From: CAYZAW01 sp964476505 | Lineage (GTDB): Bacteria > Bacillota > Clostridia > Christensenellales > CAG-138 | Assembly (NCBI GenBank): GCA_964476505.1 | Contig: CAYZAW010000035.1 | Span: 1-24,825 of the forward strand | DNA: 24,825 nt | Direction of reading: 5' to 3' | Shown here: in pieces, positions 1 to 6,897 of the stretch | How the letters are laid out: every line of letters starts with the position of its first letter | Numbering within the stretch: the first letter of the stretch is position 1 | Position numbers and translations under genes: made by a program | Notes under the pieces: model-generated | Database searches by the model: none | Told to the model about the DNA's origin: nothing | What the model saw: only the letters and a program-made list of their open reading frames with translations

Positions 1-547
1 CCGCAAGCAGCCTTCCAGCCAAAAATACAATCTGATGGCTGTTGTTCACAGCATATTTCTTTCCCAGAGCTTTCCCGCCAACGGTAACGGCGGCAATCAA
101 ACCGGACACAGCAATGCCGATTATCAGCTCGTTAGCGTTCTGGCTGACCGTTAATAAGCGAACGGATATCGCCGCACCCATAGCGCCGGACACGATGCCG
201 CAGATGTCGCCCACAACGTCGTTGCAGATGTTAGATACGGTATCCGATTCCTGCACCAAACGAATGGCTTGCTTTGCGCCCGGGATCTTCTTTGACGCCA
301 TAGCGGTATATGCCGTTACCTCCTGATAGGTAACGGCAATGCCGATGATGTCAAAAACAATACCGATCAAAACGATGACCGCCAGCACCAGCACCGCCAC
401 GGGAATTGGCACACCTACAAGCGTGGTTTCAGCAAAAAAGCTGAAAAGCATGGCCAGCGCAAATGTCAAAAAGAACACTTTGACTGGCCATAGATCATGT
501 TTTTTGTTTTTTGTTTTGCCTTTGCTTTTTTCTTGTGTTAGGTCCAC
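1..547 (-). CDS. DUF21/CorB-like small membrane protein, 3' end cut by the window
   Basis: Read on the minus strand from a GTG at 547 that has GAGGT five bases upstream and an in-frame TAA just before it, so the start is well defined. About 182 codons are present and the frame is open to the window edge. The N-terminus is short, cytoplasmic and lysine-rich. Two hydrophobic segments follow, then a conserved-looking block with VFDIIGIAV, AMASKKIPGAKQAIRL and SNICNDVVGDICGIVSGA, and another hydrophobic stretch with GKALGKKYAVNNS. This matches my memory of the short clostridial proteins annotated from the DUF21 domain as CorB-like Mg/Co transporters. No CBS domain is seen. Transport activity is inferred only from the family name. 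It lies downstream of ispA on the same strand but is separated from it by about 700 bases, so it is probably transcribed separately. Confidence 0.7.
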   Translation of the reverse strand, partial: MDLTQEKSKGKTKNKKHDLWPVKVFFLTFALAMLFSFFAETTLVGVPIPVAVLVLAVIVLIGIVFDIIGIAVTYQEVTAYTAMASKKIPGAKQAIRLVQESDTVSNICNDVVGDICGIVSGAMGAAISVRLLTVSQNANELIIGIAVSGLIAAVTVGGKALGKKYAVNNSHQIVFLAGRLLA

Positions 548-1242
548 AGTTTACCTCAAAATGATTGGTGGTGGCATATTGAGTAGACTTTGCGGCTTAG
601 GTCCAGTAGGATTTCCCCATTGTTCACTTCCCGTCGCCGATAGAAGCGGTTTCCCTTTAAGCCCAACGCCGGTATGTTGCCATAGCCGAGACTGAATTAC
701 CACTCAGGCCACACCGTAATCCCCAATATGCCTTTTTAACAGTCTAGGAGCTTTCCTCGACAGCTCCGCTGCTTCCTAGCCTCTTTTGCAGCCGTGGTTT
801 CAACCGGCAATCACGCACAATGCGTTTGGCCCAACGACCGGTGCGTGTGTTCCAAGTATCCACCACTGCCACGCAAGGCAGGCTACGCTGTACACAGTCA
901 TCACCGCAATACAGGTTTAATCCCAGGGAGTACCGCATAAAGCGCCACCCCTTTGGGTCTCCACGAAAGATGGGTCAACGCCCGCATGCCATTGCGGATC
1001 GCCCAGCTTTCTTAACTCCCAGCATCGACCCCCGACTGGGCGTCGAAAGCCAACACCAGAAACTTCATCGATGTGCCCTCAACGGATTTTTAGGCCCGCT
1101 TTCAGAAGCAGCATTACTGACTAGAATACTGCACCACCAGCGAAATCATAGCATAGGCACCGGTGGAATTCAAGTGAGAGCCGCGCATTGTCATTCTGGC
1201 ATCACCGAAGTTTACAGCTTATTCACTTTTGATATATGATCG
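548..1242. other. Gene-free stretch of about 700 bases, possibly decayed coding DNA
   Basis: No reading frame here is convincing. The longest plus-strand frame (820-1239) starts without a ribosome binding site and has an Arg/His-rich composition typical of an antisense frame. On the minus strand, short protein-like blocks lie in different frames separated by stops: roughly 1200-1115 (RMTMRGSHLNSTGAYAMISL), 1080-1020 (FLVLAFDAQSG), 938-744 (MRYSLGLNLYCGDDC onward) and about 690-560. This is what a frameshifted, decayed gene such as a transposase remnant would look like, but I cannot name a family. Nested inverted repeats lie at 744-779: CTAGGA/TCCTAG (744-749, 774-779) overlap GGAGCT/AGCTCC (747-752, 762-767). 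No terminator is visible after ispA and no clear promoter before the DUF21 gene. Confidence 0.4.
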
Positions 1243-2130
1243 TTAATAATCCCGCTTCAGCGTATCGCTTACCAATTCATGTAAAAATGCCGCGGACTGT
1301 CCGAATATTTCCAAGGAAGCCTTTGCCAGCTCAGCCGTTTCAACCGCTTTCCGTTTGGATTCGTTTAGCCCGAACAGCGACGGATACGTTAGCTTGCCAG
1401 ACGCGGCGTCTTTTCCGAGCGTTTTTCCCATTTGCGCGGCGGTGCCGGTCACGTCTAATATATCGTCCGTTATTTGAAACAGCAGCCCATATTGCTCTCC
1501 AAAGCGCGCCAGCGCCGTTACCTGCGACGCGTTGGCATTTGCCGTATGCGCGCCGGCTGTTACCGCGGCAATGAGCATCGCGCCGGTTTTTCCCGCATGG
1601 ATGGCGCGAAGCGTTGCTTCGTTTTGCACAGGGTTGCGCTCGTTTTCCAAGTCCAAGCATTGCCCGGCCACCATCCCCGTAACGCCCGCGCCTTGCAGCA
1701 CCGCTTGCATGGCAAGCATCTGCGCTCTGGTTCCTGCGGCGCATGCCTCCGCCATGATCTGCACCGCATAGGATAATAGCCCGTCTCCCGCCAGCACCGC
1801 CATGCCTTCGCCAAACACCTTATGGTTGGTGGGCTTGCCGCGGCGCAGGTCGTCGTTATCCATAGCGGGAAGATCGTCATGGATGAGGGAATAGCTATGG
1901 ATCATTTCGATGGCGCAGGCAAAGGGCATTGCGGACTCCATATCGCCGCTCAACATTTGATTGCAGGCAAGCAGCAGCACGGGGCGCAGGCGTTTTCCGC
2001 CTGCAAACAGGCTGTACGCCATGCTCTCCCGCAGGCGGTCGGGTATGCCCGGGCGCTTCATATAGATTTCCAGCGCCGTATTGACCGCCTTGATGTAAGC
2101 CTGCTGCTGTTCCAGTAATTGGCTATTCAT
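1243..2130 (-). CDS. ispA: Short-chain polyprenyl diphosphate synthase (farnesyl/geranylgeranyl type)
   Basis: Condenses isopentenyl diphosphate with allylic diphosphates to give farnesyl or geranylgeranyl diphosphate in the cytoplasm. It is 295 residues, normal for bacterial IspA. The sequence shows GGKRLRP near residue 44, the first Asp-rich motif DDLPAMD at 85-91 followed by RRGKPTNH, a GQCLDL block near 156, KTG at 181-183, and the second Asp-rich motif DDILD at 222-226. The ATG at 2130 is chosen because GGAGGA lies just upstream inside xseB. The longer frame upstream only overlaps xseB. Start and xseB stop overlap by 8 bases, so the two are translationally coupled. The order nusB-xseA-xseB-ispA is typical of Bacillota, but dxs, often next, is absent. 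Product chain length cannot be decided from sequence alone. Confidence 0.95.
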   Translation of the reverse strand: MNSQLLEQQQAYIKAVNTALEIYMKRPGIPDRLRESMAYSLFAGGKRLRPVLLLACNQMLSGDMESAMPFACAIEMIHSYSLIHDDLPAMDNDDLRRGKPTNHKVFGEGMAVLAGDGLLSYAVQIMAEACAAGTRAQMLAMQAVLQGAGVTGMVAGQCLDLENERNPVQNEATLRAIHAGKTGAMLIAAVTAGAHTANANASQVTALARFGEQYGLLFQITDDILDVTGTAAQMGKTLGKDAASGKLTYPSLFGLNESKRKAVETAELAKASLEIFGQSAAFLHELVSDTLKRDY

Positions 2131-2344
2131 GGCTCTCCTCCGCCAGCACGGCAGGTTTGGCGTTTTGCATGCGCTTTTCGTAGCGTTCCAGCATGGCGGC
2201 GCACTCGTTTCCAAGCTTCATGCCCGTTTCATACAGTGTCATCATTTCGTCCATGGGAATGTTCCCGTTTTCCAGCTTGGAAACGATGCCCTCCAGTTCC
2301 GTCATTGCCTCCTCAAAGGAATGCTGCTGTTCTGCTTTTGCCAT
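2123..2344 (-). CDS. xseB: Exodeoxyribonuclease VII small subunit
   Basis: Small subunit of exonuclease VII, which with XseA degrades single-stranded DNA to oligonucleotides in the cytoplasm. It is 73 residues, the normal size. The hallmark helical core is present: FEEAMTELEGIVSKLENGNIPMDEMMTLYETGMKL, with the typical L-E-x-I-V-x-x-L-E-x-G pattern (the quoted run is residues 10-44 in outline). The start is supported by AGGAG overlapping the xseA stop, and it begins only three bases after xseA ends. It overlaps ispA by 8 bases at its 3' end. Tight spacing places xseA, xseB and ispA in one operon. Confidence 0.95.
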   Translation of the reverse strand: MAKAEQQHSFEEAMTELEGIVSKLENGNIPMDEMMTLYETGMKLGNECAAMLERYEKRMQNAKPAVLAEESHE

Positions 2345-2347
2345 GGC

Positions 2348-3562
2348 TTAACTCCTATCGCTCTTTGTGATCGTATCGATCATTGCATTTGCGCTGCCGC
2401 CTTGCATGATGATCGTAACCGGTTTTCGCTCTTGTAAGTCCTCCACCGAGGAGGCATACGCACCGCCCGGCAGTTGGATGGCTGCATACCCCCGCCCCAT
2501 TACCCCGGCGGGGCCTAAGGCTTGCAGCTTTCCAAGCAGCGCATCCAAGCGTTTTTTCTCCAGTTGAAGACCGTTATTCATGTTGTTTTGTATCTGCAAA
2601 AGCTGCATGGAAAGGCTTTTTCGTTCCATTCCAAGCGTATGCCGCACTTCCGTTATGCCATAGGAGCGCAATAGCGCCAGCAAACGCTCCTTCTTTCTGG
2701 CAATGCCCTGCTGCCGTGCAAATTCCAGCCGGTTTTGCACAGTATCCAGCCATTGCTGCAAAGCGTTATACTCCGGCACGCAAAGCTCCGCCGCCGCAGA
2801 AGGCGTTGGTGCACGAAGGTCGGCAACAAAATCCGCAATGGTAAAATCCGTTTCGTGGCCTACCGCGCTGATGATGGGAATAGCGCTGTCAAATATGGCT
2901 TTTGCCACCGCAGGCTCGTTAAATGCCCAAAGGTCTTCCATGCTGCCGCCGCCGCGCCCTACGATAAGCACCTGTGCTTTTTGCTGCCTGTTTGCAGCCG
3001 CGATTCCCTCGGCAATGGACGCTGCAGCAGCATCTCCTTGCACCGTTACGGGGTACAGCACGATAGGCATTAGCGGAAAGCGCCGCTGTATCACGTTATA
3101 CATGTCCTGCACGGCAGCGCCGGTTTTTGCCGTTACGAGCCCTACGCAGGCAGGTAAAAACGGGAGCTTACGCTTCCTTGCCTCGTCAAAATACCCCTGC
3201 GCCTCCAACCGGGTTTTATACAGCAGGAACCGGCGGTACAGTTCCCCTTCGCCGTCCTCCTGCATTTCCTGCACATACAACTGAAACTGCCCGTCACGGG
3301 TGTAGATGGTTGCATAGCCTGTGATCACCACCTGCATGCCGTCCTTCGGGTCAAAGCCAAGCTCCATGGCTGCCTGCCGAAACATCACACAGCGAACGCT
3401 TGCGGCTTCGTCCTTAACGGTAAAATACAGGTGCCCGGAGGTATGCCTCTTAAAGCCGGAGATCTCGCCCTTGACCCGCAGGTTCTTCAAATACGGGTCG
3501 CGGGACAACACCGCCGCCACATACGCATTGAGCTTTGATACCGTTAATGCACCTTCCGGCAT
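2348..3562 (-). CDS. xseA: Exodeoxyribonuclease VII large subunit
   Basis: Catalytic subunit of exonuclease VII, acting on single-stranded DNA in repair and recombination. It is 404 residues, within the family range. An N-terminal OB-fold domain is seen in LRVKGEISGF and SGHLYFTVKD. The catalytic core carries the family signatures GRGGGSMEDLWAFN, SAVGHETDFTIADFVAD and RAPTPSAAAEL. A coiled-coil-like region (roughly residues 250-330) is followed by the C-terminal GRGYA segment. The ATG at 3562 is preferred over the frame start at 3595 because GGAGGG lies five bases before it and the conserved N-terminus begins there. A terminator-like hairpin lies directly upstream, between nusB and this gene, and may attenuate expression. 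Confidence 0.96.
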   Translation of the reverse strand: MPEGALTVSKLNAYVAAVLSRDPYLKNLRVKGEISGFKRHTSGHLYFTVKDEAASVRCVMFRQAAMELGFDPKDGMQVVITGYATIYTRDGQFQLYVQEMQEDGEGELYRRFLLYKTRLEAQGYFDEARKRKLPFLPACVGLVTAKTGAAVQDMYNVIQRRFPLMPIVLYPVTVQGDAAAASIAEGIAAANRQQKAQVLIVGRGGGSMEDLWAFNEPAVAKAIFDSAIPIISAVGHETDFTIADFVADLRAPTPSAAAELCVPEYNALQQWLDTVQNRLEFARQQGIARKKERLLALLRSYGITEVRHTLGMERKSLSMQLLQIQNNMNNGLQLEKKRLDALLGKLQALGPAGVMGRGYAAIQLPGGAYASSVEDLQERKPVTIIMQGGSANAMIDTITKSDRS

Positions 3563-3573
3563 GGTTACCCTCC

Positions 3574-3613
3574 AAAGAAGAAACGGCACCGCCAAAGCCT
3601 GTTGGCGGCGCCG
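3574..3613 (-). terminator. Terminator-like hairpin in the xseA leader
   Basis: On the minus strand a 12-base stem (3602-3613 paired with 3584-3595, with one G-U pair) encloses a loop of about six bases and is followed by a T-rich tract of ten bases (3583-3574) ending against the xseA ribosome binding site. The stem reads CGGCGCCGCCAA and pairs with TTGGCGGTGCCG. The T tract is interrupted by two C, so it may be a partial terminator or an attenuator rather than a full stop. Confidence 0.6.
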
Positions 3614-3637
3614 AAATGAATGCTTACTGCGCTATAA

Positions 3638-4054
3638 TCACACCGTTTCCTGTTTCGCGCTTTTTGATAGTGTGCCAAGCACGCCGTTGATGTAAGACGG
3701 TGATTTTTCCCCGCCGAAGCGTTTCGCAAGCTCAACGGCTTCGTTGATGGATACGCTTTCCGGGATGTCCTCCCGGTAAAGCATTTCATATACCGCAATA
3801 TGTAGGATGCAAATGTCCACTCTGGGCATGCGGGTCAGCTTCCAGCCCACTGCGCATTCCTCAATTTTTGCGTCCAAGTCCGCCAAATGCTCGTTCACGC
3901 CGTTTACCACAGCGTCTGCATACTGCATGTCCTCTTCTGTTGGCGCTTCTTCTATGCCGGACTGATCTAGTATGCTTTCATAGGTTTCTTCGCCGCCCAA
4001 AAGCCTGGCAAATGCCACCTTCATCGCAACTTCCCGCGCGGTTCGTCTGCTCAT
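3638..4054 (-). CDS. nusB: Transcription antitermination factor NusB
   Basis: RNA-binding component of the antitermination complex (with NusE/S10) that acts at boxA sites, mainly on rRNA operons. It is 138 residues, typical for NusB. Characteristic features are the N-terminal SRRTAREVAMKVAF block, the central W-x-L-x-R-M-x-x-x-D-x-x-I-L-x-x-A-x-Y-E-M pattern, IPESVSINEAVELAKRFG, and the C-terminal SPSYINGVLG. It follows the Asp23-AmaP-DUF2273 genes, an arrangement known from Bacillota, where an Asp23-family gene often precedes nusB. The start has a modest upstream GGAGGGA. The gene is followed by a hairpin that separates it from xseA. Confidence 0.97.
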   Translation of the reverse strand: MSRRTAREVAMKVAFARLLGGEETYESILDQSGIEEAPTEEDMQYADAVVNGVNEHLADLDAKIEECAVGWKLTRMPRVDICILHIAVYEMLYREDIPESVSINEAVELAKRFGGEKSPSYINGVLGTLSKSAKQETV

Positions 4055-4082
4055 GGAATTTTAATCCCTCCGTACGCTTGTG

Positions 4083-4292
4083 TTAACCCTTAGGCAGGAT
4101 TTTATCAAAAAAACTCTTTACGGCATCCTTGCCGCCCTTATCCAATAAGCTGCCGATCAGGAAGCACACGCCTACGATCACGCACAGCAAAAGCGTACGC
4201 CAGAAATTGATGGTGAATATCAACACCGTTAATATGATTCCCAGCAGCACCAGAAGGATTGTCCAACGATATCTTTCATAAAACTCTTTCAT
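4083..4292 (-). CDS. DUF2273-type small membrane protein
   Basis: A 69-residue protein with two closely spaced hydrophobic segments (about residues 10-27 and 31-47), a basic N-terminus (MKEFYERYRW) and a C-terminal tail rich in Lys and Asp. Size, topology and position beside Asp23 and AmaP match the DUF2273 family, which accompanies Asp23 in many Bacillota. Its role is presumably to help organise or anchor Asp23-family protein at the membrane, which is an inference from the neighbourhood. The ATG at 4292 is preferred over the TTG at 4298. It lies 12 bases after the amaP stop and precedes nusB by 28 bases. Confidence 0.8.
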   Translation of the reverse strand: MKEFYERYRWTILLVLLGIILTVLIFTINFWRTLLLCVIVGVCFLIGSLLDKGGKDAVKSFFDKILPKG

Positions 4293-4304
4293 GTGCAATC
4301 CCTT

Positions 4305-4865
4305 CTACGAAACCGTTCTTACCGGCGAATCCAGATTGTCGATCAAAATGCCGATCTCTTTTACGGTGATGCCGGCAGTGTTCTCGATGTACGCCTTGAG
4401 GCTTGTTTGCAGCTCTGCAATGAGCGCCGGAATATCCGTATCCGGCATGAGCGCCAAACGCAGGCTCAACAAAACGCCTTCGGTGCCGCCAAGCGATTTG
4501 ATGCCGCAAACCGTGCTTTTGATGTTAGTGTTCAAACCGCAATGCCGAAGCACCATGGTTTCCAGCGCGGAAAGGCTGATGAACGACGTGCCGATTTCCG
4601 TACTGCGAATAAGCGCCGTAGTGGGCAAGGGCTTTGCGCCCCGGCCGGCAAACATCAGGCGGATGGCGATGAGCAACAGCAGCACGCCCGCACCGGCAAG
4701 GATAACGATGGTTTCGGTTTTGCCGTTATACATGAAATCGACCGTGTTGTATGCCATATCTCCCGTGATAAAACCGGCGGCAATCAACACCAGCGCGAGA
4801 GACAGCGCGATCATCACGATGAGCAGTATCGCAAGCAGCAAACGGTCAAAAAACTTCCATTTCAT
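4305..4865 (-). CDS. amaP: Alkaline shock response membrane anchor protein AmaP
   Basis: A 186-residue membrane protein with two transmembrane segments (about residues 9-32 and 52-70) and a cytoplasmic C-terminal domain with the sequence SFISLSALETMVLRHC and, near the end, ENTAGITVKEIGILID. This C-terminal part resembles an Asp23-like fold, as in AmaP proteins, which tether Asp23 to the membrane in Staphylococcus. The start has AAAGGAG about ten bases upstream. It lies 75 bases downstream of asp23 with an 11-base-pair hairpin in the gap, and 12 bases upstream of the DUF2273 gene. The family assignment comes from size, topology and neighbours. Confidence 0.8.
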   Translation of the reverse strand: MKWKFFDRLLLAILLIVMIALSLALVLIAAGFITGDMAYNTVDFMYNGKTETIVILAGAGVLLLLIAIRLMFAGRGAKPLPTTALIRSTEIGTSFISLSALETMVLRHCGLNTNIKSTVCGIKSLGGTEGVLLSLRLALMPDTDIPALIAELQTSLKAYIENTAGITVKEIGILIDNLDSPVRTVS

Positions 4866-4897
4866 TTGCAGGTTTCTCCTTTGTGTAAACTCCGAAA

Positions 4898-4924
4898 CAA
4901 CGGACGAATGCGCTTCGTCCGTTG
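4898..4924 (-). other. Perfect inverted repeat between asp23 and amaP
   Basis: An 11-base stem (4898-4908 with 4914-4924, core AACGGACGAA/TTCGTCCGTT) encloses a five-base loop, and lies 17 bases after the asp23 stop in the direction of transcription. On the minus strand it is followed by GTTTCGG, too few T for a good intrinsic terminator. It more likely stabilises the asp23 transcript 3' end or partly reduces read-through into amaP. Confidence 0.5.
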
Positions 4925-4940
4925 CAATGCCTAAGTTTAA

Positions 4941-5399
4941 TTATTTTACCCGCGGTTGTTCAACGGGAACAGCTTCCGCATCCTCTGCCTTTTCAAGCTT
5001 TTCCCTCTTGCGTTTTGCTTCTTTTGTTTCGGTTTCGAAGGAAATCTCCTGCACGTACACATTGACTTCCACTACGCGAAGGCCCGTCATGGTTTCAACG
5101 GATTTACGCACGGATTTTTGCACTTCCGCGCAAACGTCCTGAATTTTGAACCCGTATTGCACCACGATGCTTACGTCCGCCGCCACTTCTTCCGTGCCGA
5201 CTTCTACCTTTACGCCTTTTGTGAGGCTCTTTTTCCCGAGCATCTCGGAAAAGCCTTCCATTACGTTGCCGCTTAACCCTACAACGCCCTTTACTTCCGC
5301 AGCAGCCAGCCCAACGATCGTTGCAATAACATCGTTTGCAAATACGACCTGATCGCCGGGGTTATTTACAGTATTGGTGATTTCAGCGGGATTATCCAT
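4941..5399 (-). CDS. Asp23/Gls24 family envelope stress protein
   Basis: A 152-residue Asp23 (DUF322) protein. The core shows VVFANDVIATIVGLAAAEV, GVVGLSGN, VEVGTEEVAADVSIVVQYG and TGLRVVEVNVYVQEI, all typical of the family. The C-terminus is a charged Lys/Glu tail of about 30 residues. Asp23 proteins form membrane-associated assemblies in the cell envelope stress response, and related YqhY proteins are linked to acetyl-CoA carboxylase and nusB in Bacillus. The start has GGAGG about eight bases upstream. A near-consensus sigma-A promoter precedes it, so this gene is the likely head of the asp23-to-ispA housekeeping unit, separate from the spoIIIA genes upstream. Confidence 0.93.
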   Translation of the reverse strand: MDNPAEITNTVNNPGDQVVFANDVIATIVGLAAAEVKGVVGLSGNVMEGFSEMLGKKSLTKGVKVEVGTEEVAADVSIVVQYGFKIQDVCAEVQKSVRKSVETMTGLRVVEVNVYVQEISFETETKEAKRKREKLEKAEDAEAVPVEQPRVK

Positions 5400-5435
5400 T
5401 CAGGCAGCCTCCTTCATGATTGATGGAATGCTTAC

Positions 5436-5463
5436 ATTATATCAGAAAGTATCCACAATGCAA
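5436..5463 (-). promoter_or_regulatory. Sigma-A-type promoter for asp23 and downstream genes
   Basis: On the minus strand TTGCAT (5463-5458) and TATAAT (5441-5436) are separated by 16 bases. The -10 box is a perfect consensus. The predicted start site lies about 30 bases before the asp23 start codon. This is the best sigma-A-like promoter I found in the window. Confidence 0.8.
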
Positions 5464-5475
5464 ACCGGCACTTGT

Positions 5476-5494
5476 AAAAAAACGGTGAAGCCGC
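5476..5494 (-). terminator. Weak terminator-like element after spoIIIAH
   Basis: Just past the spoIIIAH stop the minus strand has a short stem (GCGG/CCGT with a five-base loop, 5494-5482) followed by seven T (5482-5476). The stem is short, so it may stop only part of the transcripts before the asp23 promoter. Confidence 0.35.
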
Positions 5495-5497
5495 CTG

Positions 5498-5995
5498 CTA
5501 TTTGGTTCCCGTGATCTTCACATTTTCCGCTTCTGCGCCGGTTTCCCTGCAAACAACGTCTAAAACCTGCGCAACGGTTTTATCGGTCAACTCTCCGGTT
5601 TTTAAAACAACGTTCACCGTTCCGTTATGAATGGTAATGGCGGCATCCGAAAAGCCCTTTGCCCGCAGCAGCGTTTCCACATTGAACTCCTGCTCCATCA
5701 GTTCTACCAAGGCGATCTTTCGCTCCTGTGCGTCCCTCAGGGTTTCCGCATCTGTGCGTTCCTCCTGAATGATGGTTTCCAGATACTGCACCTCCTGCTC
5801 CCGCACGTTTTCCCGATCCTGCCGGAACACGGCAAAGTAATCCGCTTCCTGCTCCAAGGATGCGGCCTGCGCCTCGATCTGCATCGTAGGCTCCGGCGTG
5901 GGCGCTTCGACTTTGTTGTTTTTTGCGGTGTTTACAAGTATTGCGGTAAGAAGCAGCGCGCCGGTTCCTAACAGCACCATGGTCGTTTTTTTCAT
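5498..5995 (-). CDS. spoIIIAH: Stage III sporulation protein AH (channel component)
   Basis: Mother-cell protein that interacts through its extracellular domain with forespore SpoIIQ to form the intercellular channel. It is 165 residues, shorter than the B. subtilis protein (about 218). It has an N-terminal membrane anchor (about residues 5-22), a low-complexity linker with PTPEPT, a long helical charged region (about 45-95), and a C-terminal ring-building-type domain (about 100-165). That domain contains FNVETLLRAKGFSDAAITI and GTVNVVLKTGELTDKTVAQVLDVV in outline, resembling YscJ/FliF. The start overlaps the spoIIIAG stop by four bases. It is the last gene of the operon and a weak terminator follows. 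Confidence 0.93.
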   Translation of the reverse strand: MKKTTMVLLGTGALLLTAILVNTAKNNKVEAPTPEPTMQIEAQAASLEQEADYFAVFRQDRENVREQEVQYLETIIQEERTDAETLRDAQERKIALVELMEQEFNVETLLRAKGFSDAAITIHNGTVNVVLKTGELTDKTVAQVLDVVCRETGAEAENVKITGTK

Positions 5996-6597
5996 TGTTC
6001 TTCCTCCCCATTGTTGTCTTGCATTTCAAAAACCTCAATACACGCCGCCGGTACGGACAGCACCGTTTGCACCGCACGCTGCAGATCCATCCGCACGGTC
6101 ATATCCCCCGCCCCCTGCGCTACCACGATCACGCCGCGCACCGCCGGTTCCTTTTGCGTTAGCACAATAGGCTCCGAGCCGCCGTCTCCCGTGATTACCG
6201 CAGGCTTGGTGGTTTCCGTTTTCTGCTCCGAATTGGTGGATTTTCCGCCGTCCGCGCTTTCCGCGCGGTTGGTGTTGGTATCCACGTTCATAGCGGGAAC
6301 CAGCTCCGGCCCGCTGTCGTAGGTGATCATAACGGTGACCTTCCCCGCACCGCGAATGTTGGAGAGTATCCCCTCCAAGCGCTGCTCCGTGTCCCGCGCC
6401 GCATCCAACGATACGTTTGCCGCAGCTTCGGCCGTATCTGTGTTTGGCGGCTCCTCCTTTGGAGTAAAGGAGGAAACGAGCAGCAGCACCAACAGCAGCA
6501 GTATGCCCCCATATACCGCATATTCCAGCTTGCGGTTCTCCTTTAGCTTGCCGGCTAGTACCCCCAGCAGCCCGATTTGCTTCTGCTTACTTTTCAT
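5992..6597 (-). CDS. spoIIIAG: Stage III sporulation protein AG
   Basis: Component that forms a large ring in the mother-cell membrane of the SpoIIIA-SpoIIQ channel. It is 201 residues, slightly shorter than the B. subtilis protein. It has a basic N-terminus, one transmembrane segment (about residues 27-43), and an extracytoplasmic domain with EGILSNIRGAGKVTVMITYD and, after a Ser/Thr/Asn-rich insertion (about 105-140), the C-terminal half PAVRGVIVVAQGAGD onward to AVQTVLSVP. These two halves flanking an insertion match the ring-building domain of SpoIIIAG. It overlaps spoIIIAF and spoIIIAH by four bases each (ATGA), which indicates translational coupling. Confidence 0.95.
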   Translation of the reverse strand: MKSKQKQIGLLGVLAGKLKENRKLEYAVYGGILLLLVLLLVSSFTPKEEPPNTDTAEAAANVSLDAARDTEQRLEGILSNIRGAGKVTVMITYDSGPELVPAMNVDTNTNRAESADGGKSTNSEQKTETTKPAVITGDGGSEPIVLTQKEPAVRGVIVVAQGAGDMTVRMDLQRAVQTVLSVPAACIEVFEMQDNNGEEEQ

Positions 6598-6890
6598 TCC
6601 CCGCTATGCTCCTCTTCCGATAAAACCCGTTCCCACTCTTTTTCGTACAAGTCCGCGATCATCTGCTCCTGCGATTGTTCGGCCCACTCCTGCGGCGGCG
6701 TTTGCTTCCATGAAAGCGTAAAAGCCTCTCCTTGCCGCAGCAGTGTTTCTACCGCCGTTAGCATCAACGCCATAAACAGCAGGCCGATTGCAAAGCGCAC
6801 CGTGTTTTTTAACCCGCTCTTTGGCACCAGCAATTCTAATATCGTACACAGCACCGCCGCTGCCGCTACCGTTGTTACAAACTCTGCCAT
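6594..6890 (-). CDS. spoIIIAF: Stage III sporulation protein AF, unusually short
   Basis: Only 98 residues. Two transmembrane segments (about residues 5-20 and 31-48) are followed by a charged, Glu-rich tail of about 45 residues. The N-terminal half resembles the SpoIIIAF membrane region (PKSGLKNTVRFAIGLLFMALM), and the gene sits exactly where spoIIIAF belongs, seven bases after spoIIIAE and overlapping spoIIIAG by four. In B. subtilis SpoIIIAF is about 206 residues and its soluble C-terminal half has a ring-building fold. That half is absent here. The stop is part of a clean ATGA overlap with spoIIIAG, and no continuing homologous frame is seen, so this looks like a natural short form rather than a frameshift. 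Assignment rests on position plus the membrane region. Confidence 0.85.
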   Translation of the reverse strand: MAEFVTTVAAAAVLCTILELLVPKSGLKNTVRFAIGLLFMALMLTAVETLLRQGEAFTLSWKQTPPQEWAEQSQEQMIADLYEKEWERVLSEEEHSGE

Positions 6891-6897
6891 GCCTTAT

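Noticed and set aside
42..695. Two plus-strand frames opposite the DUF21 gene
   Set aside because: The minus strand encodes a coherent membrane protein with a good ribosome binding site over the same bases.
1100..1215. ISL3- or ISLre2-type transposase C-terminus
   Set aside because: The fragment ending in AYAMISLVV has a vague resemblance only. It is too short and no terminal inverted repeats or other transposase parts were found.
820..1239. A 139-codon plus-strand frame in the gap after ispA
   Set aside because: No ribosome binding site, Arg/His-rich composition and no similarity I can recognise.
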